NCBI GenBank assembly: GCA_016297005.1
Contig: JAEDHK010000003.1
Span: forward strand, 124,001-188,000
Source of the DNA: Clostridia bacterium
Lineage (GTDB): Bacteria; Bacillota; Clostridia; Christensenellales; DTU072
Reading direction: 5' to 3'
DNA length: 64,000 nucleotides
Shown piece after piece: positions 18,901-27,721 of this stretch. Each line of letters opens with the position of its first letter. Position 1 is the stretch's first letter. A program made the position numbers and the translations under genes. Below the pieces are notes generated by a model. That model was not told the DNA's origin. It saw nothing but the letters and a program-made list of their open reading frames with translations, and made no database searches.

Positions 18901-21900
18901 GGGTAATAGAGTTGGGGACGTGAACCGTCTCGTTGGTTCCGATATACGCATAAAATATCTTGTTGATGATAATGCTATCGTCCGGATAATACTTTCTCCA
19001 ATAAGAATTGTCAAACGCCGTATAATGAACTTTCGCAAGGTAGGTCGATTCGGAAAAATCGAATTCTTTCAGCGATACGCAATCGGCAAAAGCGCTTCGT
19101 CCGATTTCCGTAACGTTTCTTCCGACCTTAACTTTCTCTAAATCGGTGCAACCGTATAAGCAGTAATCCGGAATCGATGAAACAACGTTGTTGAAATACA
19201 AGACGCGAAGATAACCGTTGCCTTCAAAGGCACCCTCGGCTATATATTTGATTTCGTCCGATAATCTGTACTCTGCGGAAAAGCCGTTATACTTTATCAA
19301 GAAAGATCCGAGCGTTGCGCTCCGTGTGGTAACGCCGTTCAGCCACGTGGTACCTGAAAACGCGTTTCTGCCGATCGACCTTATCGAATCGGGCAAAGAG
19401 AAGTAAACGATATCTTTATTCAAAAAAGCTTCCTCTCCGATAGACGTCACCTTAACACCGCGATAAGCAGCGGGAACGGTAACGTACCTATCGGTTCCGG
19501 CATAGCCGGTCACTTCATAACCGTTTTCGGTCAATTTATAAATCAGGCCGTCCGTTTCTTGTGCGCTCGCGTCGTATTTAGCGTAAAATAGGGTATCTGC
19601 AGAAAGCACCATCGGGAATTCGGCCAAAACGGTACGTCCTTCGTCGACGTACCATCCTTTGAAAACGGCGCCACCCACAACCTCGGTCGGTGCCGATAAG
19701 ACGTAATAACCGTTTCCGGTTACATTTCCGTCAAAATCATAGGCGTAAGAAGCGCTTTGAGAATCGAAAACATAGCTTTCGCCGTTAATATACACCGTTC
19801 CTGAATCTGAAAACGCGTTGTCCGGAACGCTAAGATTCGAGGTAAATACCGCCGCAAAGAGTTTCGGACAAGACGCAAAGGCATGCTCCCCGATTGTTTC
19901 AAGATTAACTGGGAATATCACTTCGAGAACAGATTCACATCCGTAAAACGCATATGAAAGAATGGTCGTCAGCTGAGAATCGACGCCGAAAACCAATTTT
20001 TCCATTGAAATACAATTTTTGAAAACGTAATCGGCAATAACATAAACATTGTCCGGGATGACGACTACCTCGTCGATACCGTTATACGCAAACAAAACTC
20101 CGCCGATAATAACGAACTCTTCGCTACCAAGCAACAATTCGTCTCCGAAAAAGGGATACAACCCGACGTCCTTTATATTGGTCCGGTCCGTAAACTCGAC
20201 GGAAGAAAGTTTTTCGCAATAAGCAAAGGCGTATGAGCCGATCTTTTTTAAACCTTCGCCGATCGTTAGGCTCCGTAAATTATCGCAATCGTAAAAAGCG
20301 TATTCGCCGATAGCGGTTACCGCGTCGGGCAGTACGACACTCTCGATCGTTTTGTTGCCTCTGAAAGCGTTTTTATCAATCGACGTAACGGAGGCGTTAT
20401 TGATAACATTCGGAACAACGATATCGACGTTTGTTCCGCGATAACCGGTTATAGTAACCGTCTGAGATCCTCCCTCCGTTACCATCGCATATCCGAAATC
20501 TTCGTAATAAGGACGATACTCCGCATGACCCTCGGTATCGTTATATTGACGTCTTTCTATTGCGGAAAAAGCACTCCCGTTCAAACATACGTCGAGGGAA
20601 GAAGCCGTTCCCTGATCGAGATAAAAACACTGTGGCAAGAAGCTTTCGTGCGTAACGGGATCGGTGAAAGCGTCGTTATCCAGCGTAACGAGAATACAAT
20701 TCAATCGGAAAGAACGCAAGGTGGGACACACTACGCTCCCGCTCTCGAAACTGATCGAGTTGTTTTTACTTTCGAACGCGACTTCATACAAAGAAACATA
20801 ACTGAACGCTCCTGTGCACACGACGCGCGTACCGGAGTTGATAATAATAACGCCGTTTGACGTACCGGGGAACTTAGCGGGGAAAGCGTACAAATAATAA
20901 TACGACATAGCGTCCCTTTTCCCATACAGTCCGCCGTTTGCACGATCGACCGTAAAATAGTCGTTTTCCAGATCGATATTTTTTAAAGAAACACAATCGG
21001 AGAATAAACCCTTGCCAATAGAAGATACGCTACTCGGCAGGGTAATCGATTCGAGACGATAGTTCCGCTCGAAACAATTTTCTCCAATCGTCGTCAACGA
21101 TGATGTTGTCTTAAAACCGTATGAAGCAACGGAAACTGCGCCGGCAAAAGCCCTGTTTCCTATCGCCTTTACGGAATCCGGTACGGCGAACGAAGTCAAC
21201 GCCGAGCACTCGCCGAAAGCATAATCGCCGATCGTCAGAATCGTATCCGGCAAGGTAACGGAATAAAGATTCTTCGCGCCGTAAAAAGCATAATCTGCGA
21301 TCGACGTAATCGGCAATCTCTTGCTTTCCACCGTATAATAATTCGCCTTTTTACCGGTCGGATAAGAATATAAAGTCTTCAAGTCTATGGAATAAAGGGA
21401 GTCGTTATTGATTCTGAAAACAGTGTTGTTATTGGCAACGAAAAATCTTTCCGCGCCGTTATCGGCAAACGGATGCCCCAAAAGACCGAGAATCATCGTT
21501 TTATTTTGCGGAACAAAACAAGAATAATTCCGCGTGTGATCGGTTCTGTTTTCTTCCGCAAAAAGGCTCGTGCCATTAACTGTCAGACCGTTCATTCTCG
21601 TAAAGTATTGGAAACGAGGCTTTACCCTGCTCTCTTCGGTGAGAAGAATAAAGGCGTTATCTTTCAGGTAATAATATTTACCGGCTTCCAATATGGTATC
21701 GACGGCAAAGTTCTCCTGCAAATAAAAGTCCCCGCTTTGAATGATCATATTCTTTCTCAGGTAGTACTTCTTCACTGCATCGAAAATAACGTCGGACGTC
21801 AAAACAAAACCGCTCTCCCTCCGTTCATAGTACGTTCCGGCAGGAACGGCGTCTCCCGGGTTGACGCTCTCCGGCAAAAAGATCAGATAAGAACCGCCTT

Positions 21901-23239
21901 GATCCAGAACGGAATACTTATGGTAATACGTCACGTTATCCGACGCGTATTGATCCGTTGTTTCAAATAAATAATTTCCTTCAAGACAATAACATTCCCC
22001 TGCAAGAGATTCTCCCGTCGCCACGGAGATCGGAACGAAAACGTACCGCATTCCATCGGAAAAAGAGGCGTTGGTAGGAATGGCAATTATATCATCGTTT
22101 CCTGTGTAATCAACGATATAATAACCTTCTTTATCTACGCCGCCCGAAAGATCAACGTAACGGATGTCGATTCCTTGAGAACCGGTTTGGACAGGGATGT
22201 ATTTTGCATAAAAAGTGGTCTCCGCCGTCAGAACGTACGGAAAGTCGACTCTGACTTCCTCGTTACCGTGCTTAACGTACCAATATAAAAAGATGTCGGA
22301 AGATACCCTTCTTACGTCGTCCGGCGCGGAGATACCTTCCGTTGCTTCGGCCACTTTCCAGTTAACGTCGTAAGAATACCATTCCCCCTCCACGTACTTA
22401 TAATAAACGAACGTTGCGTTAACGTAGTCTTTGTCGAATACGGCATAAAACTTCAATCCGTCAGAGTCTACGTTCTTCATTGCTTCTCTGTCGGACCAAC
22501 GTCCGTTACTATACCCTTCCACAATGGGAATAGCCGGAGCGAAGTCGAACGCGTCGCCGCCGCGGCGCACCATTGCGCTCGCCAGGTACCTTTCTTCATC
22601 GCCGACGGTATAATAATAATCGACCGAATAATAATCGGGCGCATAACTTGCCACGAGCGTCACGTCGGAGGTAAAAACGAAAGAAGTGACGATAGCTCCC
22701 GTCTCGTTGTTCTTCCAACCGATAAATTGATATCCTTCCCTCGACTCGAGGTTAGGCACCGCGGCGATCTGTCCCGATTTTAGATATTGGACGTCGCCGA
22801 GCCTGTTTCCTTCCCAATCCAAAAAAGTAACCCGAAAACTATCTTCAACGTTTCTGTACAGTTTCAGTTTGAATTGTATCGTGAATTTGCCGTAATAAAG
22901 AGTTATGGAATGCGTCCCGGCAACGGACAACTTCGCCTTATCTTCCGCACGGATCATCGATCCCGAAACGGGTATTTGCACAGGTTCGCTTTCTTCGGAA
23001 TTATATTTCACGGAAAGTTTAATCGAAGAGAGGGAAAAATCGTCCAGCAAAAATCCCGTTTGTTCCAAGATTTCGGGATCGACGACTTCGATGGACGCTA
23101 TATCGGAATAGTTCACTTCGATCTTTTCTTCTTCGGGAGTTTTGTCTTCATCGTTTTCCTTTTGAGAACAAGAACAAAATGAAAAAACAAGGGCAAGCAA
23201 AAAGATCGTCAGAAAAATTTTTTTACCGCTTTTCAACAT
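15983..23239 (-). CDS. giant lipoprotein with InlB-type and BspA-like LRR_5 repeats (first of tandem pair)
   Basis: 2418 residues. The signal peptide ends in a lipobox FCSC (acyl-Cys at 24). The same N-terminal order as its paralogue follows: Ig-like segment (about 45-130), InlB-type repeat (about 135-201), a second such unit, then a tyrosine-rich non-LRR stretch (about 400-550) and long LRR_5 arrays with recurring IGxxAFxxCxxL units. Between arrays are recurring linkers of the type GLIYKLTENGYEVTGYAG and PDDSIIINKIFYAYIGTNE that restart each array. It ends with a W-x(n)-Y-x-V-H-C-T-x-G motif often seen at the end of clostridial BspA-like proteins. Its ribosome site is weak (GGATGG). The gene has its own likely promoter and lies 93 bp after recG. 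Ligand unknown; surface attachment by lipid is well supported. Confidence 0.88.
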   Translation of the reverse strand: MLKSGKKIFLTIFLLALVFSFCSCSQKENDEDKTPEEEKIEVNYSDIASIEVVDPEILEQTGFLLDDFSLSSIKLSVKYNSEESEPVQIPVSGSMIRAEDKAKLSVAGTHSITLYYGKFTIQFKLKLYRNVEDSFRVTFLDWEGNRLGDVQYLKSGQIAAVPNLESREGYQFIGWKNNETGAIVTSFVFTSDVTLVASYAPDYYSVDYYYTVGDEERYLASAMVRRGGDAFDFAPAIPIVEGYSNGRWSDREAMKNVDSDGLKFYAVFDKDYVNATFVYYKYVEGEWYSYDVNWKVAEATEGISAPDDVRRVSSDIFLYWYVKHGNEEVRVDFPYVLTAETTFYAKYIPVQTGSQGIDIRYVDLSGGVDKEGYYIVDYTGNDDIIAIPTNASFSDGMRYVFVPISVATGESLAGECYCLEGNYLFETTDQYASDNVTYYHKYSVLDQGGSYLIFLPESVNPGDAVPAGTYYERRESGFVLTSDVIFDAVKKYYLRKNMIIQSGDFYLQENFAVDTILEAGKYYYLKDNAFILLTEESRVKPRFQYFTRMNGLTVNGTSLFAEENRTDHTRNYSCFVPQNKTMILGLLGHPFADNGAERFFVANNNTVFRINNDSLYSIDLKTLYSYPTGKKANYYTVESKRLPITSIADYAFYGAKNLYSVTLPDTILTIGDYAFGECSALTSFAVPDSVKAIGNRAFAGAVSVASYGFKTTSSLTTIGENCFERNYRLESITLPSSVSSIGKGLFSDCVSLKNIDLENDYFTVDRANGGLYGKRDAMSYYYLYAFPAKFPGTSNGVIIINSGTRVVCTGAFSYVSLYEVAFESKNNSISFESGSVVCPTLRSFRLNCILVTLDNDAFTDPVTHESFLPQCFYLDQGTASSLDVCLNGSAFSAIERRQYNDTEGHAEYRPYYEDFGYAMVTEGGSQTVTITGYRGTNVDIVVPNVINNASVTSIDKNAFRGNKTIESVVLPDAVTAIGEYAFYDCDNLRSLTIGEGLKKIGSYAFAYCEKLSSVEFTDRTNIKDVGLYPFFGDELLLGSEEFVIIGGVLFAYNGIDEVVVIPDNVYVIADYVFKNCISMEKLVFGVDSQLTTILSYAFYGCESVLEVIFPVNLETIGEHAFASCPKLFAAVFTSNLSVPDNAFSDSGTVYINGESYVFDSQSASYAYDFDGNVTGNGYYVLSAPTEVVGGAVFKGWYVDEGRTVLAEFPMVLSADTLFYAKYDASAQETDGLIYKLTENGYEVTGYAGTDRYVTVPAAYRGVKVTSIGEEAFLNKDIVYFSLPDSIRSIGRNAFSGTTWLNGVTTRSATLGSFLIKYNGFSAEYRLSDEIKYIAEGAFEGNGYLRVLYFNNVVSSIPDYCLYGCTDLEKVKVGRNVTEIGRSAFADCVSLKEFDFSESTYLAKVHYTAFDNSYWRKYYPDDSIIINKIFYAYIGTNETVHVPNSITLVNPYAFYGNSKIRYVYIPESCLTIGENAFAESSLEKVFFATTFNNLQTIEKRAFYRCEQAVDFNFRACNNLAYIGEEAFCGVKKKTDEILLTFYLSDQIEHIGEKAFAESDVYAVYFAEKSRLVEIPVRAFYNCKELVSVRFFGESYLLNISDEAFMGCSSLATFINDTAPISEIGKSAFYGCRMLSVLGINESALSSVGNDAFAYSSVIEDQDVMVFLGSVLMKYNGIQNTVYIPAKTTEISNDAFINNTRIGAVEFLGEELLIIRRNAFMNCNGITKFILPSSVESIEEGAFAGCSSLTSFTVQTNNGSSGYTSVSGVLFRYYTENDKRYAELVSYPNKHAGVYEIPSTIVNNGNPFTVVGIRDYAFYKCSDLRQITLPTTLVSIGDYAFFGCSSLTSVALPASVSTIGARAFASCASLSSLSFAGTADDWASIECGAFWMGSIRTISTSTTSINTIADGSLYELDGVIYRVNYAIDDYYATVVGYNEKTETECEIKEYIDEIMVLVTAIEAECFDGAAFVTVRMPGSIKTIGNDAFKNCAVLKKVYFGGNTDAWCGITFGNEFSNPLRFAESLFVDGEKLTSAVLQSATEIKKYAFASYDALTSVTIPASVLSVGEKAFKNCSGLTAVYYTGNIASWCSLIFADAEANPLNKAHNLYIDGRSVDNLVLPATVNSIGDYCFLGCQNITGFSAETGSVLETVGQYAFSSCTNLLSVSVPSSVTNIGNHAFDGCGEMNSLSFGDGSMLNYIGANAFSECAKLPSLVIPDAVETIGASAFSDCVVLADVTIPNGTVNIGENIFDSCQIKTAVVPATALSFVKKTTLESLSVTNGTAIPENAFSGCGVLKTLVLSSTITSIGENAFFGCPIAKATASATVCAQISNVYLEEVTIIAGESISSEAFKNCTRLFSVSIAGSVTEIGVEAFSGCSLLTSIQFDGEISQWEAVIKGSDWDSATGNYTVHCTNGDVAK

Positions 23240-23271
23240 AGCAATGAACCATCCAATTTGTTATTATTATA

Positions 23272-23300
23272 ATAATAACACATGGTTTTTGAAAACGCAA
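23272..23300 (-). promoter_or_regulatory. possible promoter of the giant-lipoprotein operon
   Basis: Minus-strand TTGCGT (23295-23300), 17-bp spacer, TATTAT (23272-23277) in a (TTA)-rich run; a consensus TATAAT also occurs at 23266-23271. No recG terminator is visible, so read-through from recG is also possible. Confidence 0.4.
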
Positions 23301-23332
23301 TACCTAATTTATGTTAAATAGCTGATTATTAG

Positions 23333-25300
23333 TTAATTAAGACTCACGTCAACAAGCGAAAAACTTTTTATTTCTTCCCAAAGAAGCGGAGCGATCCGAT
23401 CAATATCGATTTTTTCCGAAATAAGAGAGGCTTGTTTTAAAACGCGGACGTTCAGACCGTCAAGAGAACCGGCGCCCGATTGATCAAGGCCAAAGATATC
23501 GCCGCCCCCACGCAACTCAAAGTCTTTTTCGGCGATCTCGAATCCGCTTTGACATCTGACCAGAGTACGAAGCCCCTCGGAAGGCGCGCTTTCCGTATAC
23601 AGAAAGCAAAACCCGTCTTTATCGCCCCGCCCGATACGTCCTCTCAATTGGTGTAAGGTCGCCAACCCGAATCTCTCCGCGTCGAAGATTACCATGGTCG
23701 TAGCGTTCGGCACGTCGATACCGACTTCGATTACCGTAGTGGATAAAAGCACCTTCGTTTCGTTTTTGTAAAAAGACTCCAGAACTGCCTGTTTTTCTTC
23801 CCCTTTCAGCCTTCCGTGGACCACACCGATCCACTCTTTCGGAAAATACGCAAGGAGCTCTTTATAGAGAGTCTCAACAGAATCGCTTTCGTTCCCTTCG
23901 TTATCGAATATTCTCGGCGCTACGATATAAGCCTGCTGACCGGCGTCGCAAACCGATCTGACGTAATTTAGCATACCGTCGCGTTTCTCAGGCATAATGA
24001 TTCTGGTCTTAACGGCACTCTTTCTCGGTCGATCAATGGTCAAAAATTCGATTTCTCCGTAGAGGATCAACCGCAAAGAACGAGGAATCGGAGTCGCGCT
24101 CATCGTAAGTACGGCAACGTCGCTCCCCTTCTCGATAAGGCGCGTTCTTTGCGCCACGCCGAATCGATGTTGTTCGTCCGTAACGATCAAACCGAGATCG
24201 GGAAAAATAAGTCCCTCATTCAATAAAGAATGTGTTCCGATAAGTATATCGATTTCGCCATTTTTAAGCAATTTATAGTATAATTCTTTTTCTGATTTTT
24301 TTGTAGAACCACACAAAAACGCACATCGTATTTCCAGCGGAGAAAACAGTTTTTTAATAAAAGAAAAATGTTGTCTCGCAAGGATTTCCGTCGGTGCCAT
24401 AAATGCTGTTTTGTATCCGTTTTTTATGACGAAATAACATAGCAGAACGGCGACGATCGTCTTACCGCTCCCGACGTCTCCGCATAAAATTGCGTTCGTA
24501 TCTTTGCCCGAAAGAAGTGAGGCTGTCAATTTATCGAGTGCTTCGCGTTGCGTTTTGGATAACGTAAAAGGCAATCTGTCCAGGATTTTTGAAAAATCTA
24601 TATAACGGTATTTTTTATTCTCTTTAGGCGGTAAAGTGTGCTTTTTAATATATTTCAGGGCGCATATCCGCTTTGTTACGTTTTCTATCACAACCCGATC
24701 TTTATAACTTGTAACCGGCAAAGAACTCGGAAAATGCAACTTATAAAGCGATTCTTCATAAGACGGCAGTCCGAAAGAGCTTTCCAATTCGGACGAAATG
24801 ACGCTTTCCCCTTTAAAGTAAGGAAAAGCCTCTTTCACGACGTTGGAGTATACCAATTGCGCGATCAGTCCTTTCGTACGATAAATCGGATGAATTCCTA
24901 CTAATTTTTTACCGCCGGCAATATCGACTTTCGGGTTAATCAAAACTAGCTGTTTTCCCTTTTTTATCTTTCCGTAAAATGCGTATTTTTTGCCAATTTC
25001 CAATATTTTTGAAAAATAAGTCTGGTTGTAAAATTTGATGATTATTTCATCATTACCACATAACGCTTTCGCGCGCAAAACAGTAACTTTGTTGTATTTA
25101 AACGGTTTGCTTATTTCAATCAGATCGCCGTAAAAAGCACAAACGTCGCCGTCCCGGCATTCTTCCAAAGAAAAAGCCGCGTCCATATCGACGTAGCTCT
25201 TCGGTAATGTGCAAATTAAATCGGAAACGGTAAAAATACCTAATTCGTGGAACTTCTTTTCTAAAGCAGGTCCGACGCCTTTTACCGTTGCTATCTTCAT
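23333..25300 (-). CDS. recG: ATP-dependent DNA helicase RecG
   Basis: 655 residues. Branch-migrating helicase that processes stalled replication forks and recombination intermediates. Visible are a wedge/OB region (residues 1 to about 210), Walker A GDVGSGKT, the DEQH box (DEQHRFG), motif III TMSATPIPRS, and the C-terminal helicase half with QLRGRIGRG. The chosen ATG at 25300 (MKIATVKGVGPALEKKF, a helix-hairpin-helix-like start) overlaps the fakA stop by 4 bp (ATGA), so the two are translationally coupled. This order (yloU, fakA, recG) is shared with many Firmicutes. An in-frame codon 20 residues upstream lies within fakA and is not needed. Confidence 0.96.
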   Translation of the reverse strand: MKIATVKGVGPALEKKFHELGIFTVSDLICTLPKSYVDMDAAFSLEECRDGDVCAFYGDLIEISKPFKYNKVTVLRAKALCGNDEIIIKFYNQTYFSKILEIGKKYAFYGKIKKGKQLVLINPKVDIAGGKKLVGIHPIYRTKGLIAQLVYSNVVKEAFPYFKGESVISSELESSFGLPSYEESLYKLHFPSSLPVTSYKDRVVIENVTKRICALKYIKKHTLPPKENKKYRYIDFSKILDRLPFTLSKTQREALDKLTASLLSGKDTNAILCGDVGSGKTIVAVLLCYFVIKNGYKTAFMAPTEILARQHFSFIKKLFSPLEIRCAFLCGSTKKSEKELYYKLLKNGEIDILIGTHSLLNEGLIFPDLGLIVTDEQHRFGVAQRTRLIEKGSDVAVLTMSATPIPRSLRLILYGEIEFLTIDRPRKSAVKTRIIMPEKRDGMLNYVRSVCDAGQQAYIVAPRIFDNEGNESDSVETLYKELLAYFPKEWIGVVHGRLKGEEKQAVLESFYKNETKVLLSTTVIEVGIDVPNATTMVIFDAERFGLATLHQLRGRIGRGDKDGFCFLYTESAPSEGLRTLVRCQSGFEIAEKDFELRGGGDIFGLDQSGAGSLDGLNVRVLKQASLISEKIDIDRIAPLLWEEIKSFSLVDVSLN

Positions 25301-26919
25301 GCGATACTGATAAAGTAATCGTAATGCGGTTGACCGCCGTTGATGCAATGGACGTCGCAATCGGGAAGTAATTCTTCCACTTTTTCAGTAAGTTCCGAGG
25401 CCGACACTTCCGTAACGCTTGCTCCGTAATACAGGTCGACAACGCAAATATCGTCCGGAGAATACTTTTTCAGAACGTCGAGTACAACGTCGTCCACGTC
25501 GTCGCCTCTCGCAATGATGTTACCGCTGAGAGCAATAATATCGCCCGTTTTCACTTTAAAACCGTCCGCTTCTGCGTCCTTGACGGCATGCGTGATCTCT
25601 ACGGAAGTCATTTCTTCAAGGATATCGGACATATTGTTCTTGTTTATCTCCACGTCGCCTTCCGGGTCAAACGCCGTCAAAGCGGCAATGCCTTGCAAAA
25701 CGTCTCTGGTCGGGATGATAACGAGATTACAATCTACGATCTCCACAACTCGTTCGCAAGCAAGAATTATGTTTTTATTGTTGGGCAAAATATAAACGGT
25801 ATCTGCATTTACCTTTCGGACGTTGCTTGCTATATCGTCGACGCTGGGGTTCATTGTTTGCCCCCCTTCCATGACTTTTGCGCCAAATTCGTTAAATATC
25901 TTCTTAAACCCGTCTCCCGTACAGATCGACAAGACGCCCACTTCCACGTGTTCCGTGACGTCGTTTGCGTGTATTCTTCGGTATTGTTCGCGCATGTTTT
26001 CGATCTTCATATTGTCAAGATCTCCCAATTTTAAGGCATATTCAAGCGCAACGTTAGGCGTATTCGTGTGAACGTGAACCTTCACGGCGGACAAGTCGCC
26101 GACAACCAGAACACAATCGCCGATCTTACATAGTTTATCCCGCAATTTATCGATATCGGCCATTGTGGTTTGCTTCTTCAAGTTGACGATAAAATATTCC
26201 GTACAATAAGAAAACGTGATGTTTTCATAATCGTTTTCGTCTACGGACGCGGCGGAAATAGCTTGTTGCGGCAACTGTTCTTCCGATTCCGGTTCTTTCA
26301 TCTCCACACCGGCAAGAGCATTATACATCCCTTGCAAAATATAGATCAATCCCTGACCGCCGCTGTCTACAACACCGGCTTTTGCAAGAACGGGAAGCAT
26401 CCTTGGCGTATCGGCAAGTACTTCTTCCCCTCTTTTGATTATTTTTGAGAAAAAATCAATAAAATCGGGCGTACGTCTCGCCGATCTTTCCGCATAATCG
26501 CTGATCAAGCGGATAACGGTCAATATGGTACCCTCTTTGGGATTAACGACGGCGTCGTACGCTTTTTGAGAACCGGCGCAAAGAGCCGCGGCAAAGACTT
26601 TCGTCGTAATCGTTTTTTCCTTGGAAAGCGTATCCGTAATACCCTTTAAAATCTGACTCAGAATAACGCCGCTGTTCCCGCGCGCGCCTTTCAGCGCGCC
26701 TTTTGCTATTGCGGCGCACACCGTTCTGGCGTCTCCGTCATTCACTACGTCCATTTCTTTGACAGTGGACGTCATTGTCAGACTCATATTGGTACCGGTG
26801 TCTCCATCGGGAACAGGAAATACGTTAAGATTATCAACGTATTGTCTATTTATCGATAAATTCAGTTTTCCGCCCCGAATAATTTCTTTTATATCGGCGA
26901 CATTGAGAACCTTTTTCAT
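25297..26919 (-). CDS. fakA: fatty acid kinase catalytic subunit FakA (DAK2 domain, YloV)
   Basis: 540 residues. FakA phosphorylates fatty acids held by a DegV/FakB carrier to acyl-phosphate for phospholipid synthesis. The N-terminal DAK2 (dihydroxyacetone kinase-like) domain shows NVFPVPDGDTGTNMS, whose Asp residues bind Mg-ATP, and a GARGNSGVILSQ glycine motif. The remainder is the middle domain plus the FakA C-terminal domain. The start has GAGGAAAA just upstream. It lies 32 bp after the Asp23-family gene and overlaps recG by 4 bp. No fakB/DegV gene is in this window, so its carrier must be encoded elsewhere. Confidence 0.94.
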   Translation of the reverse strand: MKKVLNVADIKEIIRGGKLNLSINRQYVDNLNVFPVPDGDTGTNMSLTMTSTVKEMDVVNDGDARTVCAAIAKGALKGARGNSGVILSQILKGITDTLSKEKTITTKVFAAALCAGSQKAYDAVVNPKEGTILTVIRLISDYAERSARRTPDFIDFFSKIIKRGEEVLADTPRMLPVLAKAGVVDSGGQGLIYILQGMYNALAGVEMKEPESEEQLPQQAISAASVDENDYENITFSYCTEYFIVNLKKQTTMADIDKLRDKLCKIGDCVLVVGDLSAVKVHVHTNTPNVALEYALKLGDLDNMKIENMREQYRRIHANDVTEHVEVGVLSICTGDGFKKIFNEFGAKVMEGGQTMNPSVDDIASNVRKVNADTVYILPNNKNIILACERVVEIVDCNLVIIPTRDVLQGIAALTAFDPEGDVEINKNNMSDILEEMTSVEITHAVKDAEADGFKVKTGDIIALSGNIIARGDDVDDVVLDVLKKYSPDDICVVDLYYGASVTEVSASELTEKVEELLPDCDVHCINGGQPHYDYFISIA

Positions 26920-26951
26920 TTTTCCTCACTCAAACATATAGCCCGGTCGTT

Positions 26952-27305
26952 TTAAAGCAATTTCATGCCCAAAACGTGCACGTCGACAGCTTTTACCCTC
27001 ATTCCGGTAAAGTTTTCGACATGGTAAGTGACCGCCGATTTTAAACTGTTCACGACGGCTTCGGTATTCACGCCGGAGGCAATCAGGCAATATATGTCGA
27101 TATATATGCGATTGTCTACGGTAACGAGTTTTATTCCGCGACTAATGGGATCTTTGTTAAAAAGCATAAGGACGCTATCGCTCAAACGACGACTGACCAA
27201 TTCGGATACTCCGTAACAGTCCATAACAACTTTTTTGATAACAAGCGCTACGGCTTCGTCCGAAACGGAAATATTGCCGTAGATGTTGCTCGTGTGCAGT
27301 GCCAT
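26952..27305 (-). CDS. yloU: Asp23/Gls24 family protein (YloU)
   Basis: 117 residues covering one Asp23 domain (GNISVSDEAVALVIKKVV at the start; VNTEAVVNSLKSAVTYHVE in the second half). The family comprises small cell-envelope-associated or stress-linked proteins; in Firmicutes this copy is encoded beside fakA and rpmB and is thought to relate to lipid or envelope homeostasis, but its biochemical role is not settled. No membrane segment is present. It has an AAGGATT ribosome site and is transcribed divergently from rpmB. Confidence 0.9.
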   Translation of the reverse strand: MALHTSNIYGNISVSDEAVALVIKKVVMDCYGVSELVSRRLSDSVLMLFNKDPISRGIKLVTVDNRIYIDIYCLIASGVNTEAVVNSLKSAVTYHVENFTGMRVKAVDVHVLGMKLL

Positions 27306-27395
27306 CGAGAATAATCCTTATTTTAGTTTTCTATATATAGATTATCATTCGGAACAAAAAAAAGCAAGTAAAATATAAAAATTATAAAAAAACAA

Positions 27396-27424
27396 TTGCA
27401 TTCATTTCGATTTCATTGTATAAT
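27396..27424 (+). promoter_or_regulatory. promoter of rpmB
   Basis: TTGCAT (27396-27401), 17-bp spacer, consensus TATAAT (27419-27424), 30 bp upstream of the ATG. Confidence 0.8.
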
Positions 27425-27454
27425 TGTCAAGTCATAATTCTAGGAGGTAATATC

Positions 27455-27643
27455 ATGAGCAGAGTTTGTTGTGTATGCGGAAAGTCGAGGGCGAGCGGAA
27501 ACAGCGTAAGCCATAGCCATATTAAAACAAGAAGAGCTTGGAATGTAAACGTTCATAAAGTAAAAGTAACCGATAAAAACGGTCATATCTCTTATCAATA
27601 CGTTTGCACCCGTTGTCTCAGAACTATGAAAAAAGACGCGTAA
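27455..27643 (+). CDS. rpmB: 50S ribosomal protein L28
   Basis: 62 residues, normal length. The family start SRVCCVCGKSRASGNSVSHS is present. The cysteine pairs CVCG and CTRC mark the zinc-binding (C+) form of L28. The ATG at 27455 is fixed by AGGAGG at 27443-27448; an in-frame codon at 27416 precedes the promoter's -10 element and cannot be the start. A single-gene transcript with its own promoter and terminator, divergent from yloU. Confidence 0.97.
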   Translation: MSRVCCVCGKSRASGNSVSHSHIKTRRAWNVNVHKVKVTDKNGHISYQYVCTRCLRTMKKDA

Positions 27644-27661
27644 TTTACCATTATTGTGAAT

Positions 27662-27698
27662 AAAAAAGAATGTCTTATACGAGACATTCTTTTTTTTG
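27662..27698. terminator. strong bidirectional terminator between rpmB and the desulfurase operon
   Basis: Perfect stem AAGAATGTCT (27666-27675) / AGACATTCTT (27682-27691) with a 6-nt loop. It is flanked by an A-run on the left and T-run on the right, so it can act on transcripts arriving from either side. Confidence 0.9.
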
Positions 27699-27721
27699 CT
27701 GTTTAAAATTTTTTACAGTGA

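Noticed and set aside
9744..23182. Long plus-strand reading frames opposite the giant lipoproteins
   Set aside because: They are antisense shadows of repetitive sequence with no family resemblance, no ribosome sites and no promoter arrangement.
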